DNA from: Zizania palustris
Taxonomy: Eukaryota; Streptophyta; Magnoliopsida; Poales; Poaceae
Direction: 5' to 3'
Length of the DNA stretch: 64,000 bases
NCBI GenBank assembly: GCA_019279435.1
Contig: JAAALK010000287.1
Location: 67,397,144-67,461,143 of the forward strand
In this document: piece after piece, positions 43,768 through 55,084 of the stretch
Layout of the letters: each line of letters starts with the position of its first letter
Numbering within the stretch: the stretch's first letter is position 1
Notes under the pieces: model-generated
Told to the model about the DNA's origin: nothing
Seen by the model: only the letters and a program-made list of their open reading frames with translations
Database searches by the model: none
Program-made: the position numbers and the translations under genes

Positions 43768-45759
43768 TTAATCTGCTTTGACAGATGAGAAAAGATAGTG
43801 AACGAAACAGAATGATGAAATGAACCCCACTGTTCCAGTAGCCAGCATAATAGCAATAGCCATGAAGAGGGAGTATCCAAGGTAGAGGGTCGCCGACACA
43901 GGTCCACTCAAGCTTTTAAGGTCAAAAACAAGATAGTTGATTGAGTATAAGAAAATGTAGATTGCCACAGATCCAGATGAGAAGAATGATTTCCACCACC
44001 ATTTCCAATCCTCGACGCAGAGATGCATGTAGGTCAGAACCAGGGAAACCTCAGCACAGACAATAACAAGGAGCAACAAGACGATGAAGAGGAATCCAAA
44101 GACATAGTACACACGGCCCATCCATATGCTTGACATGATAAAGAAGAGCTCAATGAACAGGGTGCCAAAGGGCAGTGTGCCAGCACCAAGAACCAGCAAC
44201 CAGGATGGGTACTTCTGTGGAGGGATTTCACGAGGGATCTGGTTCGTGCGCACAGGGTACTCAATGTGGGGTGACTTGGCACCGAGGAGTCCACCTACAA
44301 GTGTAAGCGGCACAGAGATGCAAAACCAGAGCAGAATCAATATGACAAACAATGAGAAAGGGATGGCGCCGGTGCTTTGGCTTCCCCACAACAGGAAGTT
44401 GAGAGTGGTAAGGATCAGGAATGCAATGCCAGGGAAGAAGCAAGCTACCCTCCATGAAACAGCCATCCACCTTGAGTGGTCCCCACACTTGATTGTCTTC
44501 CACACACGGACACCAGCATAACCTGCCAGAATTCCAAGGACCAGATAGAAGAACAGCATGCCTGTGATCAGAGTACCACGGGAGGCTGGAGACATGAACC
44601 CAAGTGCAGCAAACAGAATGGTCACCACGGCCATTCCAAGGATCTGGACACCATCCCCAACCAAAACACAGAGCAACATTGGGTTGATTGGCGCACGGAA
44701 AACATCACTGACAACAAGCTTCCACCCAGACAGCTCCTCATTCATCTGCGCCTGTGCCTCACTATCAAGCTCCTCATACCTTGTCAGATCACGCCTCACG
44801 GTCCTCAACAATATGACAAACACAATACCAGCGAGGAAAGCAATCACCATGAGTGAGTTGAGAATCGAGAACCAGTGCACCTTGGCCCCCTCCATCTTCA
44901 GGTAGGCGTCCCACCTCGAAGGCCACTTGATGCCGCTCTCCACAAAAGACACTTCATAGGTGTAGACGATCGGCTCGTTCTCCTTGATGCTCATGGACAC
45001 GGTGGTCGGGTCGCACTTGATCTTGCTCGGGTATTTGCCATACAACTTGAGCGACTTGACGTCCTCCGGGTTGTGCTTGATGCTGCAAGGCACGACCTCG
45101 AACCCAACAACCATCCACCCAGAGGACGACCCGGCGCTGCCATCCTTTCCCCGGGACGGGAAGTCGTCAGTGGCGTCGCCGGTGCCCATGACACGGGCCA
45201 CATTGGCATCCTCGTACTTGTGCACGAGGACGGTGAACTGGAGGTGGTTGAAAACGTAGTAGTCGACGCCGACGCGGATGCCGACGGGGTAACCGGTCCA
45301 GCGGAGGAAGTAGTCATCCTTCTTAGTGTAGCGTATGGCGGGGAGGTTGTCGAGGATGAGGTTAACCTGGTACATCTCATCGATGCGCTTCCTCATGAGG
45401 CCGAAGGTTTCGGGGGCGAGCGTCGCGGAGCGGCAGAGGAAGACGTCGGACTCGTTGGTGTGCATATTGAAGCGGTAGGGCGAATTCTCGATGCGGTCGC
45501 CCATGAGGAGCTCACCGAGGTTCTCAGCGCTGTCCTTGACGCCCTCTGAGGGCGTGCAGAAGGGGAGGCTGTAGTAGCTGAAGGGGATCTCGGTGTCGAT
45601 GGAGGTGAGGGAGTTCACCTTCACGTTGAGGGGCTCACCGGGGCTGTACTTGTGCGGGTAGCTCCCCGGGAGGTAGAATCCGTTGGCGCCGGGCGGGTAG
45701 ACGAGAACCGCAGCCGCCGCCACGACGAGGACTAGGAGGCGCGCGCGGAGGCGGGCCAT
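43768..45759 (-). CDS. TM9SF: Transmembrane 9 superfamily (nonaspanin/TMN) protein, intronless, 663 aa
   Basis: A full-length member of the TM9SF/nonaspanin family, which are nine-span membrane proteins of Golgi and endosomes involved in cargo sorting. Residues 1-27 form a signal peptide (LLVLVVAAAAVLVY) ending before FYLPGSYPHKY, the typical mature start. A lumenal domain of about 250 residues with the family blocks (SIDTEIPFSYYSLPFC; MHTNESDVFLCR) precedes a membrane segment near residues 300-322. The cytosolic loop contains RRDLTRYEELD and GWKLVVSDVFR. Eight further membrane segments run to the end. The C-terminus SSVKAD fits the KxD/E motif that binds COPI coatomer for Golgi retention. 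The start context (GCC ATG GC) is good and the frame is undamaged. It resembles the Arabidopsis TMN8-TMN10 group by its intronless single-exon form; the exact orthologue is not assigned. It is intact in spite of the surrounding transposons. Confidence 0.95.
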   Translation of the reverse strand: MARLRARLLVLVVAAAAVLVYPPGANGFYLPGSYPHKYSPGEPLNVKVNSLTSIDTEIPFSYYSLPFCTPSEGVKDSAENLGELLMGDRIENSPYRFNMHTNESDVFLCRSATLAPETFGLMRKRIDEMYQVNLILDNLPAIRYTKKDDYFLRWTGYPVGIRVGVDYYVFNHLQFTVLVHKYEDANVARVMGTGDATDDFPSRGKDGSAGSSSGWMVVGFEVVPCSIKHNPEDVKSLKLYGKYPSKIKCDPTTVSMSIKENEPIVYTYEVSFVESGIKWPSRWDAYLKMEGAKVHWFSILNSLMVIAFLAGIVFVILLRTVRRDLTRYEELDSEAQAQMNEELSGWKLVVSDVFRAPINPMLLCVLVGDGVQILGMAVVTILFAALGFMSPASRGTLITGMLFFYLVLGILAGYAGVRVWKTIKCGDHSRWMAVSWRVACFFPGIAFLILTTLNFLLWGSQSTGAIPFSLFVILILLWFCISVPLTLVGGLLGAKSPHIEYPVRTNQIPREIPPQKYPSWLLVLGAGTLPFGTLFIELFFIMSSIWMGRVYYVFGFLFIVLLLLVIVCAEVSLVLTYMHLCVEDWKWWWKSFFSSGSVAIYIFLYSINYLVFDLKSLSGPVSATLYLGYSLFMAIAIMLATGTVGFISSFCFVHYLFSSVKAD

Positions 45760-45935
45760 GGCTGGGCGCCAGCCGGATCTGAATCGGGGCTTCTGATTTG
45801 AGCGCGGATCCGACGATGGAACCAGACGGAGCCTTGAGTGGCAGGCGGTTCTCCGGCGAGGAGGCTGCAGGGCTCGCCGGAGACAGGGGAGGAGGCGGAC
45901 GGTGTAGATCTGGGGACCATTGGGGAATGGGGGAG

Positions 45936-45944
45936 TATATATTT
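45936..45944 (-). promoter_or_regulatory. Putative TATA box of the TM9SF gene
   Basis: AATATATAC on the - strand, about 180 bp upstream of the ATG. It is followed by a GC-rich leader with no ATG-led ORF that would clearly be transcribed. Confidence 0.5.
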
Positions 45945-45959
45945 GGTGGTCTTTGGCCG

Positions 45960-46225
45960 TTTTACGCTCATTATTGATGGTTAAAAAATGAGTTGATTTT
46001 TTTACTCATATATTATCTATTTGAAAATTTAGTTTATGGGTGTAAATTGTTACTTGGTTATGTATATACAAGTACATATAAGTATTTACCTATTTATATA
46101 GGTGACATAATGGGTTTAGACTTGAACTTCATTCTAACTCAAGTTTATATCATAATCTTTCAGCCATAACTATCTATTGTGTTGTTACAAATGTAATTTC
46201 ATAGGTAGTCAGATATATTCATGGG
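45960..46225. other. Distal promoter/intergenic DNA of the TM9SF gene
   Basis: AT-rich. Element F2 begins only about 470 bp upstream of the ATG, so the gene has a short native upstream region. Confidence 0.45.
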
Positions 46226-47369
46226 TGTTGGTACATTTTTTGGTCACACTTTGACACACGCATGGTCTAGGAGATCTGCTTCACTCCAGTACATGACTTA
46301 CGTTCTTAGAAAAAGAGTTTAAGGCGTGTCAATCAGTTTGACCCTCCAACTGATAAGGGGACAGAAAATATGACATTAGTGGCATAATCTATCGGCTATC
46401 GATCTGATGACCACGACGAGGATTGGATATTCGTAGAATATCATGCTGATCGGTCATAAGGCCGATGACCTGAGATAAAGCGATTGGGCGAGCGTGCCAT
46501 CGACCGATAAGATGAACATTGAACCGTGCAGGCTGATGGATGTTTTTCCAATGACTTATAAGATATATCGTGGAATCGAGGATAACCCATCAGTTTATAC
46601 TCCAACAGAAATAAATAAAACATGCTAGATAACAAGTCTATATCATGAAAATCATCACAATAACTAGATCGAACCTAACCGAGATAGTAGCTAGTCACGA
46701 TGATCTTAATAAAATATCAAAGAATAGGACATGCTTTATTTAGATGAATGTTATACAACATGAAAAAGATATAATAGAAAGAGATGTTGGACTTAACCGA
46801 TAAAGCATCAAACTATCACAACTAGATCACATCAATCTAAGAGATCAAACTGAACTGATGCAGTCTTAGACCTAGCTAATACACCGAGAACAACCGGCAG
46901 TCGTACTGTTTCAAGGTTCACCTCAAGAGATCAAACTAAATTGATGCAGCCATGAGGATACTAATCTAATCGGTACGAACGTCGGGGGTGGTGGGACTCA
47001 CCTCTTCGCCGGAGATTGAAACGATGCAGGCCAGCTCTGAGTATCGAACCTCGCCGGAATAAACCTTGGAGACCAAGGGTGGCGATGCGCCGAGTAGTTG
47101 ATTGACAGAGATGTGTTTTTTCTAAGCTAACTAGGTATACATATGTATAGTCTGGAGACTTGCTATCCAAGTATTATATCTTAACCGATTTCGGATAATC
47201 TTTATCTTCTCATTTCCACACCTTATCTCAATTGTCTCCTTCTGCGTTCGATCATCTTGTAACAGCATGGACGGGCTTCCTTGACTTTCTTTGACCGTAC
47301 CTTTTTGACTTTTGTTGACCATGTGACATTATTAGTGGGCCTGGTCTTAACCAAAACTTGGCGTAAACA
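46226..47369 (+). repeat. 5' LTR of element F2
   Basis: TGTTGGTACATTTTTTGGTC...TTGGCGTAAACA, 1144 bp, collinear with the F1 LTR. The terminal CAACA has become AAACA. Confidence 0.8.
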
Positions 47370-47846
47370 CATGCTGCCAAGTTTCGGAGTATTAAGTGGC
47401 TATTGATGCTTCAAAATTAACAACAACCATTATCCCTACTACCACGTCTTCTCAAACGTCTATCCGCACGATCTTTTTACTTTAATTGTAAGTTGAAACC
47501 CTTAATCTTCCTCATAACATTGCTTGGGATTCCAGCTTCATAATATTCTCTCTTCTTCCCGTCTCATCATATTTGGTCATTCACAACTGCGTTGGATGTT
47601 GCCTAATCCGATGTATCTACGTCTATTCATGGCGATGTCAGACCAGGCTTCATCCCACACAGTTTAGTACTTGCGTTCCTTCAAACCAAAGATCTAGCTC
47701 ATATAATCTTGGGTTTGCAAGGATTTCAGCATTTTGAAAACCATACTCTTGATTACCTTTTGCTGAACGTTGAAGATGGCCCCACCAAATCAGGTGGAAT
47801 CGGCTTGACCCGGCCAGCGAGGAGTTTCTTCCATCTTTATAAGTAC
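47370..47846 (+). mobile_element. Element F2 internal part, left of insertion C
   Basis: Aligns with 20778-21245 of F1 (for example GCATTTTGAAAACC-TACTC and TTACCTTTTTGC). It is interrupted by element C, with AGTAC at 47842-47846. Confidence 0.75.
47842..47846 (+). repeat. Target site duplication of element C, left copy (AGTAC)
   Basis: Identical to 56426-56430. Confidence 0.88.
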
Positions 47847-49158
47847 TATTGATAGCAAAAAATGACATTAATGGTTAAGATTGTCAAAATATCAATTTTG
47901 GTAATTTGGGCCGAAAATACACATCTCCTGGACTAGGCCGAAGCCTACAGGGCCGAAGGCCCATCAAGCTATGGGCTTTGGAAGCTTCTAGCGAGCCTGA
48001 TACCTTCGGCCAAAGACCTTCGGAGGCCTGCCTCGTCGAAGCTTCGGCCTAAGGAGCAGGCTTCGGCGGGCCTGGCCGAAGGCCCACTTCGGGCTGAGTT
48101 TTGGAGATAGAGTTGAGTCCGATTCTGGTTAATTTTATCCATACGCGTGATTAAGACGAATCCTATCAGATTAGACTTAGATATTACAAGTCTAGCCCCT
48201 ATAAATATAGGGGTGAGGCCGGTTCATGAACCCCCCAATACAAATCAACACAAAGCCCTAGCTTTGGACCGTACCTTTACTTTTACCTTTACTTTTCTGC
48301 AATCTTCGTGGGTTTGCCTGGAAGCCGTCCGACAACCACTTCGGAACAGTGGTAATCCTTTTTACTTCGCTTGTGAAGTATTCGTTAATCTAAGTAATAG
48401 ATTTCTATCGCCTTGTTACTTCGCATGTGAAGTGTCCGCTAATATGTGTAACAGATTGCTACCTTCGCCCCTAGTACAACACTTAGCAGAATTCGCTCAA
48501 GAGGCCGAATTGGCACTTGATATCTGTTCTGTTGCAGGTTTCCATGCTCGGAGCCCCTTCACTAGAGGTGTCCGGAGCCAAGAGATTGGTTTCGAAGGCT
48601 GTCAGAACACCCCTCGGCAAGAGATTGGTTTGACTGAGTCCCACGCACCATCAAGCTTCGCAACAGGCTTCGTCACGATAGGCTTCGCCACGCTTGTACC
48701 CCACGTCAGACGAAGTCATGCCCACGCGTTGCATCTGAGTTATTTTATCGTGTTAGAGACTTCGCGCCAAACCGTTGTTCAGAGGTGATTGTTGCGTCAA
48801 GATCTGTTCAGAGCCCGTCTTGGGCTAGATCAGTCCGAACGCCGAAGGCACCCTTCGGCGGGACCCTTCGCATCAGACACCGAAGGTACCCTTCGGCGGT
48901 ACCCTTCGCACTGTACACTTTGGATCAGTCTGGCTCCGCTCGGCTTGCTGATTTATTCCGTTTAATACATTTATTTTCGGCTAATTGGATTATTTCTATG
49001 TGATCTGATTACCTGGTGACTCCACCCCCCTTACCACGGTTAAGGGTAGTCGGAACGTGACGTCGGTGTTGTGTTACGCTTAGGCTTGTCCCTAAGTATC
49101 CGCATACTTTTGGATCGTCGAACTAACCCAAGTGTGGGGGCACGTTTCCGTGTCAACA
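47847..49158 (+). repeat. 5' LTR of element C
   Basis: Starts TATTGATAGC (the first G of TG mutated to A) and ends CGTGTCAACA. A TATA-like CTATAAATATAG at about 48199-48210 is set within CCCC...GGGG arms. CCTTCGGC/GCCGAAGG motifs are frequent. Confidence 0.88.
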
Positions 49159-49183
49159 TACTTTTTGGCGACTTCATCGGGGA
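49159..49183 (+). other. Primer binding site region of element C
   Basis: TGGCGACTTCATCGGGGA follows the LTR by a few bases. It matches the equivalent site in fragment E (TGGCTACTCCGTTGGGGA). The tRNA is not identified. Confidence 0.65.
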
Positions 49184-49259
49184 AGGCTACGCTAACATAA
49201 CGGGTACGTCTACATCGACCGCCGGCACATCTACAACGGCTACTACATCTACATCACTG

Positions 49260-51000
49260 ATGGATCTCATGGGAACCGCGGATATCGACAACCACAACAT
49301 CATGACGCCTACCCTTCAAGATATTCCCGCAGAAGACCGAGCAGAGATCGAGGCAAATATGAAGGCACTCCAAGACCTCATGCTTGGGAGCTACGTCAAG
49401 ACACGCGCATGCTTCATCAAGCGCGGCATCAACATCCCTGACCTCGCTCGGATCCAGGTAACACCGGTATCGCCTCATTTATCTTCTTTAGAGATTGAGC
49501 AAAAGATAGCCACATCAATAGACCAAGCCGTTAGCACTTTGCTAGCCAACCATCTAGATTCGGCAGTTAGCTCTCAAGTAGAGGTGACGCTTAGAAGGTT
49601 TGGCTTTACCAAGGCCATACCTCCAACTCCTATCTCTAGTATACCTCCGATGAATCACATTTACAACAGAACTAACGGTAGTACTGGCAAAACCATCACG
49701 TCTCCGCCCTCGGTATCCATGGCCGAGACTAATCATTATACTTACGGCCAAGCCAGCACTGCTCACCATGTGCCGCCTCCACCTACACTGGCGCCAGCCT
49801 AACCCACGCTGCCCGCACCGCATGCACAAGCGCATAGGCTCGAGCACGTCGTACAACTAGTGCATGAGGAGGAATCCCGTGGCCTACACACCGACATCCC
49901 ATCGCGTGTCGCGCCCCCGCATGAGAGACACACATAGGCAGTAGGTCAGGATGACATTAAGGAGCGGATCCGCGCACTGTTTAGGGAGTACACCGGCTTT
50001 GTACCTAGGGGTCGAGCTATGGTTTACTGGAAGCCGTACCGCAATCATTTCGATATAATACCTTACCCTCGTGTATATAGAGTCCTTGAATTCACCAAGT
50101 TCGATGGTGAGGGTAACAAGACCACACTAGAGCACGCTAGCCGATTTTTAGCACAATGTGGAGAAGCTAGTGGGTCGAACGCTTTAAAACTTAGACTATT
50201 TTCTCTCTCGCTATCCGGCACCACTTTCACTTGGTTTTCGGCGCTCCCACTGAACTCTATCCAAACGTGGGCTGAATTAGAACAAAAATTCCACGACTAC
50301 TTCTACATGGGTGAAACAGAACTTAGGCTTTCACACTTGACATCGGTTAGACAGAAATCTAGCGAGAGCGTCTCTGAGTATATCAAGCGTTTTTGAGATA
50401 CCAGAAATCAATGTTTTAGTCTTAATATTTCAGAAAGGGATTTGGCGGATCTGGCTTTTAGCGGGTTGCATTCTGAGATTAAGGAGAGACTAGACAACCA
50501 GCACTTTTTAGAGGTTAGCCAAGTTCTACAACAGGCTCTGGTCCAGGAAGGCCGAACTAAATATAAAAAGTTTATTAAGACATTTAACAAGCCTAGGGCT
50601 GAAGTCCACGTCATGGAACACTCCGACGAGGAAGAGTCGGAGGAGGAGGATGATTCGGCCAACATGTACGTGGCCTAATGGGTTTGGAACGCTAAGAGTA
50701 AGCCTATTACTTGCTCCGAGTTACGGCCGTCTCCCACCAAGAATCGGCCTAGCGAGGTCAAGTACTCATTTGATATAACTAAGTGTGATAAAATATTTGA
50801 TTTCCTCTTGAAGAACCAGCTTCTCAGGTTGCCTAAAGGCCAAGTCATTCCATCTACCGATGAGCTAAAGAAACACCCATACTGTAAGTGGCATGATTCG
50901 CATTCACATTATACTAACGACTACAATGTTTTCCGTCATAGGTTCAATTGGCCATAGAAGAAGGACAATTGAAGATAGACCCCAGTCCAAAGATGAAGCT
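49260..51000 (+). pseudogene. Element C gag (decayed)
   Basis: Starts at ATG 49260 (MDLMGTADIDNH). Stops occur at 49800-49802, near 49936, at 50394-50396 and at 50676-50678, all in one frame. Recognisable gag core: YWKPYRNHFDIIPYPRVYRV, TFTWFSALPLNSIQTW and AELEQKFHDYFYMGETEL. A zinc-knuckle-like CKWHDSHSHYTNDYNVF near 50890 has lost one Cys. Confidence 0.85.
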
Positions 51001-51299
51001 GAACAAAGACCCTTTTCCCGTGAACACCGTTGATCTTGATGAAAAGAGAGTGTTGATTCGGCCAGAACAGACCGAGTCAACTAAGGGGAAAGCGGTCATC
51101 GTTGGAGAACCGCACACACACACACACTCGTGCCTAAGAACCCCGAAGTAGGAGTGTGGAAGCGTAATGTTGGCACATCTCCTTCGGCCAAGGCTCGCAA
51201 GAAGCCGAAGGTGACATATCAGATGTTGTTAGACAAGCACCAAAGAAAAGCTAAGGAAACAGGCCCCCGTGCCAAAAGGCTAAGTCAGCCGTAGGGACC

Positions 51300-52005
51300 C
51301 AAGCGGTCGGAGGATGGCTTCAGACCACAACGGCCGAACCCTCTGCATGGTGGCTTTGGACCACAGTGGCCTAACACCCCCTACGATGGCTTCAGACCCC
51401 AGTGGTCGAACCCTCCGTACAGTGGCCTCGGACCCCAGTGGTCGATCCCTATGCAGAACGAGTTCGGCCCCCAATGGCCGAACCCATCACCTCTCTGAAC
51501 GAGCCCTCCGGTAGGAGGCTTCGGCCCGCACTGGCCGAACGTACCTCCGGCCTAGCAGGATCCTTCACTGATATGGTTCGAGACACCATCAACCTGGCCG
51601 AACCCCCCTCCGGGTAATGGGTTCGGCTCACAGTGGGCGAAGCCACTAGAGCCATCGATGCCTCCACCATACAACTGGGCAGGGACCCCGTGGGCTCCAT
51701 ACGTATCACAATCGGAGTGCCCTCCGCAACATAACATTGTTCCTTGTTTTCCTTTAGAGTATTATGACTGGCAGGGACAAGCAGAGGCAGCAAAGGGGGG
51801 CATTGTCAATAGGCTGTCTGTGGTACCTCCGAATCGACTCGCGCAGAACGAAGTCGAAGATGAATGCGAAGAGGCAAAGGACAGGGAGTCCGAAGCTATC
51901 ATAGTCAGAATAGGGTCTCAGGAAGTCCTGATCCCGAAGGCCCCTTCGCCGAAGCCTGACAGAGGTAAGTCTCCTGCTCAGGTCAGAGCCCACGCCGGAG
52001 CCTAG
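51300..52005 (+). pseudogene. Element C proline/glutamine-rich spacer with PQWPNP repeats
   Basis: In one frame it reads five to seven units close to GFGPQWPNPPY from about 51303 to 51640, with a stop in between. It continues as YNWAGTPWAPYVSQS and an acidic tail. The units are 33-39 nt at DNA level. It lies between gag and protease, is likely disordered, and its function is unknown. Confidence 0.6.
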
Positions 52006-52220
52006 TCTGATCGGCCAAATGAGGTTAGTCTGATTGGCAGCGTCTGCAGCGTAGGCCCTCAGATCATGAAACATGTGAGGCCGAGCTAGACAGTACTACT
52101 TCGGCCAAAAATAAAAGGAACCAGGCAGTGGCACCATGTACCAAACCACAACCATCTTGGGAACCTCTAGGTATGTCCAAATCACAGAAGAGGCGTCTGC
52201 AATGCCTACGGGCATAGGAG

Positions 52221-52928
52221 ATGCACGAGAAGAAAGCCAAGGATGAGCGAGATGCTATCTTTGAAGAAATCTGCCCTCGACCAATGACGAGACAGGTATG
52301 GAGGATTAAGCCGGTTGAGATAACCAATCCGGCTCCTAGTCCGAGCGACGACGACGATGACATGCTCGATGATGACTACTCACCCATCTCTGAGGGACCC
52401 TCACCCCAAGCGATGGACATCAACGTCGTCATGCTGCCCGCCGAGTTTGCCCTACCACAGGACGAGACCGAGGTCACTCATTTCAACCTCAGCCGACACA
52501 ATGCTATTTTCGAGAAACCCGAGGATATGACTCGCCATCTAAAGCCTCTCTATGTCAGAGGTCACATTTACGGGAAGCCGATCTCCAGGATGCTTGTTGA
52601 TGGTGGCACCACTGTTAACCTAATGTCTTACTCCCTATTGAAGAAACTTGGCAGGGACGAGGAGGACTTGAAGAAAACCAACTTGATGCTCAATGGCTTC
52701 AACGGTGAGAGTTCCGAGGCCAAAGGCGTGCTCTCCATGGAGTTGATGGTAGGCAACAAGACATTACCGAAAGCATTCTTCGTTGTCGATGTGCAAGGTA
52801 ACTACAGTGTGCTGCTTGGGCATGACTGGATTCACGCAAACTGCTGCATTCCTTCTACTTTGCACCAATGCCTAATTCAGTGGGACGGCGATGAAGTAGA
52901 GGTCATACCCGCAGATACTTCGGCCTAG
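52221..52928 (+). pseudogene. Element C protease region
   Basis: Contains the aspartic protease motif MLVDGGTTVNLMSY (about 52590) and a second conserved stretch VLLGHDWIHANCCIPST. It ends at a TAG at 52926-52928. It lies in a different frame from both the preceding spacer and RT. Confidence 0.8.
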
Positions 52929-53092
52929 GTAGCATTGGCCGATGTGTCCATTGACGCCATCCACAACAAAGTAGAATGTCTATTAGGTAGAGATCTTTCG
53001 GATTACGACTTTGTTAGCATGTCCGGAGGACGTTTCGTACTAGTGTCTGTAAAGCCGGCTGGTGTAGCACGAATGTTTCTAAATTAGTTGTC

Positions 53093-54997
53093 ATGTCTAG
53101 CAAAAGTAGTCTAGATTGGCTAAAGTCTCATGTAGAGCAATATTGGTCTGCTAAAGATGGTATTGCCAAAGTCATCGAAGACTTTAGCAAAGTAGAGAAA
53201 TTAGGACAAGGTTTTGCGTCGGCTGACCCTTTAGAAGAAATTGACATAGGCGATGGTAGTATCCAAAGGCCGACTTTTGTAAACCAACATTTACAGCCTG
53301 ATGAAAAGGCCAAAGTAATAAAGTTGCTTCGGTCGTACGTCGATTGTGTCGCATGGGAGTATAGCGAGATCCCAGTATTAATCCGCGAACTCGTGGAGAA
53401 TCGGCTACCTATCAAATCTGAATTTAGGCCTTATAAACAACCTCCTCGTCGCTTTAATTCAGTCGTCTATCACTGAGTTAAAGAAGTGGAGAGGTTGCTC
53501 AAAGCTGAGTTTATTAGGCCATGCAGGTATGCTGAATGGGTCGCTAACATTGTGCCTGTAGAAAAGAAGGGGAGCAGCAAAATACGAGTTTGTATTGATT
53601 TCAGGGATATAAACAAGGCCACTCCGAAGGATGAGTATCCAATGCCAATAGCCGACATGCTAATCAACGATGCTTCAGGACATAAGGTACTAAGTTTTCT
53701 TGATGGCAATGCTGGTTATAATCAAATCTTTATGGCCGAAGAGGACGTCTACAAGACAGCCTTTCGATGCTCTAGTTTTGTCGGTTTGTTCGAGTGGGTC
53801 GTTATGACTTTTGGTTTAAAGAATACCAACGCTACATATCAACGTGCTATGAACTTGATCTTTCATAACTTGCTAGGAGTTATGTTAGAGGTTTACATAG
53901 ATGATGTTGTAGTCAAATCGAACGCTATGGGAAACCATTTGTCCGATTTGAAAGTTGCTTTTGATAGGATGCGACAGTATGGCTTGAAAATGAACCCGCT
54001 CAAATGTGATTTTGGCGTGTCGATGTGAAAGTTCTTAGGATTCATGATCCACAAAAGAGGTATAGAAATTGATCCTAAGAGGCTTGAGAAAATTAGAAAC
54101 TTTGCAGTACCAACATGCAAGAAAGATGTGGAAAAGTTGCTAGGCAAGATGAATTATTTGCGTCGCTTTATATCTAACTTGTCTGACAATATTGATGCCT
54201 TTGTCCCCATACTCCAGTTAAAGAATGATGCTGAGTTCACTTGGGGGGCAAATCAACAAAGCGCCTTTGAAAAGATTAAGGAGTGCTTGTCATCGCCACC
54301 CGTGGTGAGGGCACCCAAAGCCGGGATTCTGTTTTGGCTATACATCGCTGCTGAAGATAGCGTGATCGGGGCCGTGCTAACCCAGGAGGTGGAGGGAAAG
54401 GAGTACATCATCATGTTCTTGATCCGCCACCTGCTAGATGCCGAAACCAGGTACGCGTTTGTGGAACGCTTATGTTTATCACTTTACTACACATGTACCA
54501 AATTACGCCATTATCTTCTCCCTACTACATGTATTATCGCTTGCCAAACCGATGTTATAAAGTACATGTTGCAAAAGCCAATTCTAAGTGGAAGAATCGG
54601 AAAGTGGGCTTACGCTTTGATTGAATATGATGGCTTATTGGTCACTGAATATGAGGCTCTTTTGAAAGATAATTTAGAAGAAGTAATCGATAAGAGGCTA
54701 AAGGCTTTAGAAGCTATAGAAATAGACAAGAGAAGAGTAGCTAGAGCCTAAAATAAGAAGGTTAAACCAAAATCGTTTCAAGTAGGTGACTTGGTTTGGA
54801 AGACGATTTTTCCCTTAGGCACTAAGAGCCCTAAATTTCGTAAATGGTCACCTAGTTGGGAAGGTCCTTTCAAAATAGTTGAAATCGCTCCTAGCAATGC
54901 ATATGTGTTAGAGTCTCTGCAAGGAGAGCGGTTTCAAAGAGCTTTGAATGCCATGTACTTGAAAAAGTATTTCCCAAGTGTGTGGCAAACAACTTGA
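53093..54997 (+). pseudogene. Element C RT with deleted RNase H/integrase remnants
   Basis: RT blocks: RVCIDFRDINKATPKDEYPM, LSFLDGNAGYNQIF and YIDDVVVKS (about 53898). RNase H-like YIAAEDSVIGAVLTQE follows. Stops are at 53474-53476, 54026-54028 and 54749-54751. After GKWAYALIEYDGL the sequence jumps to TEYEALL (a piece of the second RNase H). It then jumps at once to the integrase tail, ending GDLVWKTIFP and WSPSWEGPFKIVEIAP (GPF motif). The integrase catalytic core is absent. Confidence 0.85.
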
Positions 54998-55084
54998 AAA
55001 GTGTTGAAAGGCTGATATGAAAGATATCGTCCTTAGCCCATTATACTTTTAGTTCACTTAGTTCACTAAAAGGCAGGGGGCATG

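Noticed and set aside
44875..45549. 224-codon ORF on the + strand
   Set aside because: Antisense shadow of the GC-rich first part of the TM9SF gene.
45732..45971. Possible upstream ORF overlapping the TM9SF start
   Set aside because: Its ATG lies upstream of the likely TATA box, so it should not be in the mRNA.
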